This document shows, in pieces, positions 6,323 to 7,067 of a stretch of 7,067 nucleotides of DNA; the first letter of the stretch is position 1, and every line of letters begins with the position of its first letter. The translations under genes were made by a program, and so were the position numbers. This DNA comes from Candidatus Cloacimonadota bacterium. Its GTDB lineage: Bacteria > Cloacimonadota > Cloacimonadia > Cloacimonadales > TCS61. The notes beneath the pieces were generated by a model. That model was not told where the DNA came from. It saw only the letters and a list, made by a program, of their open reading frames with translations, and searched no databases. The stretch covers positions 1 through 7,067 of the forward strand of contig JASUTE010000037.1 in assembly GCA_030445745.1 (NCBI GenBank), in the 5' to 3' direction.

Positions 6323-6848
6323 GCAGGAATTAACTAGGTTTCCCCAAACCAGGTTACAGGACATTTACAAAGTATTTTATCAGGGCACTTTTGGCCCTGC
6401 GCATTTTGTTCGATCTCGTCAGAATGCCGAAACTGCAATTAAAAAAGAATTAGATAGTATTTTAGAGGTTAAGCAGACTAATATTTTCCATAATATTAGT
6501 TATATAGGTTGGTTTTATCGTGTAGATCTTAGTTATCTTAAACTTACTACTATGGATATCACAGAATTTAGCGATTTATTTTACAGGAGTAGTTTATTAG
6601 ATCCCCCTATTTCCTATAGTAACTGGAAACAGGAGTGGAAGAAAATTGTGGGAAAAATTGAAAATGATTTTGCTATTGTTAATATAAAAAAAGATAGAGA
6701 ATGGTTGCAGAGAAAGTTGGAAAAAGGCGAATACATTTGTTCTCACAGCGATATATTCCACAAAGAGTATCATCCACACTATCGTTTGATTTATGGTGGC
6801 TTTGTAAAAGAATTACAAACAAAAATAAAAAAAGCCTCAGTCAGATGA
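6288..6848 (+). CDS. Conserved-looking hypothetical protein, 186 aa
   Basis: I cannot name this product. It starts with GTG at 6288, the first possible start after an in-frame stop at 6282-6284; no later ATG, GTG or TTG precedes the first well-ordered segment. The protein is soluble with no signal peptide. Ordered segments are DIYKVFYQGTFGPAHFV (25-41), WFYRVDLSYLKL (75-86), a Trp-rich NWKQEWKKIVGKI (112-124) and a histidine- and tyrosine-rich end, HSDIFHKEYHPHYRLIYGG (153-171). The first and last resemble, from memory only, a widespread hypothetical family with a (D/Y)Y-K-L-x-x-Q-x-x-x-G-x-x-H core. The paired His clusters could bind metal or phosphate. It overlaps the radical SAM gene by 35 nt, so a shared pathway is likely. 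Its last five codons and stop lie in a terminator hairpin. Confidence 0.75.
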   Translation: MEYFSEPNRIIEQELTRFPQTRLQDIYKVFYQGTFGPAHFVRSRQNAETAIKKELDSILEVKQTNIFHNISYIGWFYRVDLSYLKLTTMDITEFSDLFYRSSLLDPPISYSNWKQEWKKIVGKIENDFAIVNIKKDREWLQRKLEKGEYICSHSDIFHKEYHPHYRLIYGGFVKELQTKIKKASVR

Positions 6849-6859
6849 CCGAGGCTTTT
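6830..6859. terminator. Bidirectional terminator between convergent genes
   Basis: AAAAGCCTC (6830-6838) pairs with GAGGCTTTT (6851-6859). An A/C mismatch and an inner GTC/GAC pair around AGAT complete the hairpin. Read on the minus strand the stem is followed by seven T, one A and five T, a strong terminator for the T9SS-cargo gene entering from the right. Read on the plus strand the tail is only four T, so it is weaker for the radical SAM operon. The hairpin overlaps the last codons and TGA (6846-6848) of the plus-strand hypothetical gene. Confidence 0.85.
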
Positions 6860-6890
6860 AAGTTATCTCAGATCCAGACTATTCCATCAA

Positions 6891-7007
6891 GACCTGTCCT
6901 GTGAAATTACGAAAGTACTATTTCATTAGGACCTGTCCTGTGAAATTACGAAAGAACTATTTCATCAGGACCTGTCCTGTGAAATTACGAAAGTACTATT
7001 TCATCAG
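6891..7007. repeat. Tandem array of three 39-bp hairpin-forming units
   Basis: Three head-to-tail 39-bp units start at 6891, 6930 and 6969. Only two substitutions separate them: C to T at 6927 in unit one and T to A at 6955 in unit two. A degenerate copy of the unit's last 12-13 bases (6878-6890) precedes the array. In plus-strand RNA each unit folds as GTCCTG, TGAAAT, TAC, loop GAAA, GTA, bulge CT, ATTTCA, bulge T, CAGGAC: 15 pairs and a GNRA tetraloop. Hairpins span 6896-6932, 6935-6971 and 6974-7010. The third covers the stop codon and last codons of the minus-strand T9SS gene. Units abut without spacers, so this is not a CRISPR. No other copy is seen in the window. Confidence 0.93.
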
Positions 7008-7067
7008 GATCATTTTCTTAGTAGAAGTATATCTACCAGCTTGCATTTTATAGAAATAAACGCCACT
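6996..7067 (-). CDS. 3' end of a secreted protein gene with T9SS type A C-terminal sorting signal (partial)
   Basis: The minus strand enters the right edge in an open frame of 23 codons and stops with TAG (6998 to 6996). The residues read SGVYFYKMQAGRY, then TSTKKM, then ILMK. This is the usual end of the Por/type IX C-terminal sorting domain: a GVYFY(R/K)(L/M)xAG strand, a basic (K)KM motif and a short hydrophobic-basic end. Proteins with this tail are exported by Sec, moved across the outer membrane by T9SS, and often anchored at the surface after the tail is cleaved. The cargo part lies beyond the window, so its function is unknown. The stop codon is inside the last unit of a 39-bp tandem repeat, and a terminator at 6859-6830 closes the message. 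Confidence 0.88.
   Translation of the reverse strand, partial: SGVYFYKMQAGRYTSTKKMILMK

Noticed and set aside
6701-6904. 67-codon plus-strand ORF running into the repeat array
   Set aside because: It overlaps the 186-residue gene in another frame, crosses the terminator and has no ribosome binding site.
6891-7007. CRISPR array
   Set aside because: The 39-bp units abut directly with no unique spacers, and there are no cas genes; it is a tandem repeat.

Overview
The window suggests an AT-rich bacterium, most likely from the Fibrobacterota-Chlorobiota-Bacteroidota (FCB) side of the tree. The best clue is at the right edge. There the minus strand ends a gene with a type IX secretion (T9SS) type A C-terminal sorting tail (SGVYFYKMQAGRY, then a basic KKM segment, then ILMK). 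Such tails occur in Bacteroidota and in relatives such as Cloacimonadota. The amino-acid catabolic fusion FtcD would suit an anaerobic amino-acid fermenter of the Cloacimonadota kind. This placement is inference; there is no rRNA or marker gene to confirm it.

Layout from left to right. Positions 1-132 hold the C-terminal end of a reading frame entering from the left, with a faint resemblance to the tail of DDE transposases. Positions 133-388 hold no convincing gene. On the minus strand, tRNA-Val(CAC) (1500 to 1424) is followed 57 nt later by gpsA (1366 to 389), the NAD(P)H-dependent glycerol-3-phosphate dehydrogenase. A TTGACA box upstream of the tRNA may drive both. Divergently, on the plus strand, four tightly packed genes (gaps of 7, 8 and 12 nt, each with a good ribosome binding site) form an apparent operon: a PTS EIIA-type protein, a CPA2-type Na+/H+ antiporter, a small PII-like/ferredoxin-like-fold protein, and bifunctional FtcD. 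The operon ends at a strong intrinsic terminator (5331-5359).

Only 15 nt after that terminator's T-run comes a radical SAM gene of the COG0731 (TYW1-like) family with a winged-helix-like C-terminal tail. Its end overlaps by 35 nt the GTG start of an uncharacterised 186-residue protein. The 3' end of that gene is itself part of a bidirectional terminator (6830-6859) shared with the convergent T9SS-cargo gene.

The most unusual element lies between that terminator and the right edge. It is a tandem array of three 39-bp units (6891-7007) plus a degenerate fourth end. Each unit can fold into a 15-bp bulged hairpin capped, in plus-strand RNA, by a GAAA tetraloop. The array overlaps the last codons and stop codon of the T9SS-cargo gene, and each unit carries an in-frame copy of that gene's terminal LMK-stop codons. 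It is not a CRISPR, because it has no spacers. The second point of interest is the three-gene PTS-IIA / antiporter / PII-like set, which looks like an ion transporter flanked by two candidate regulators.
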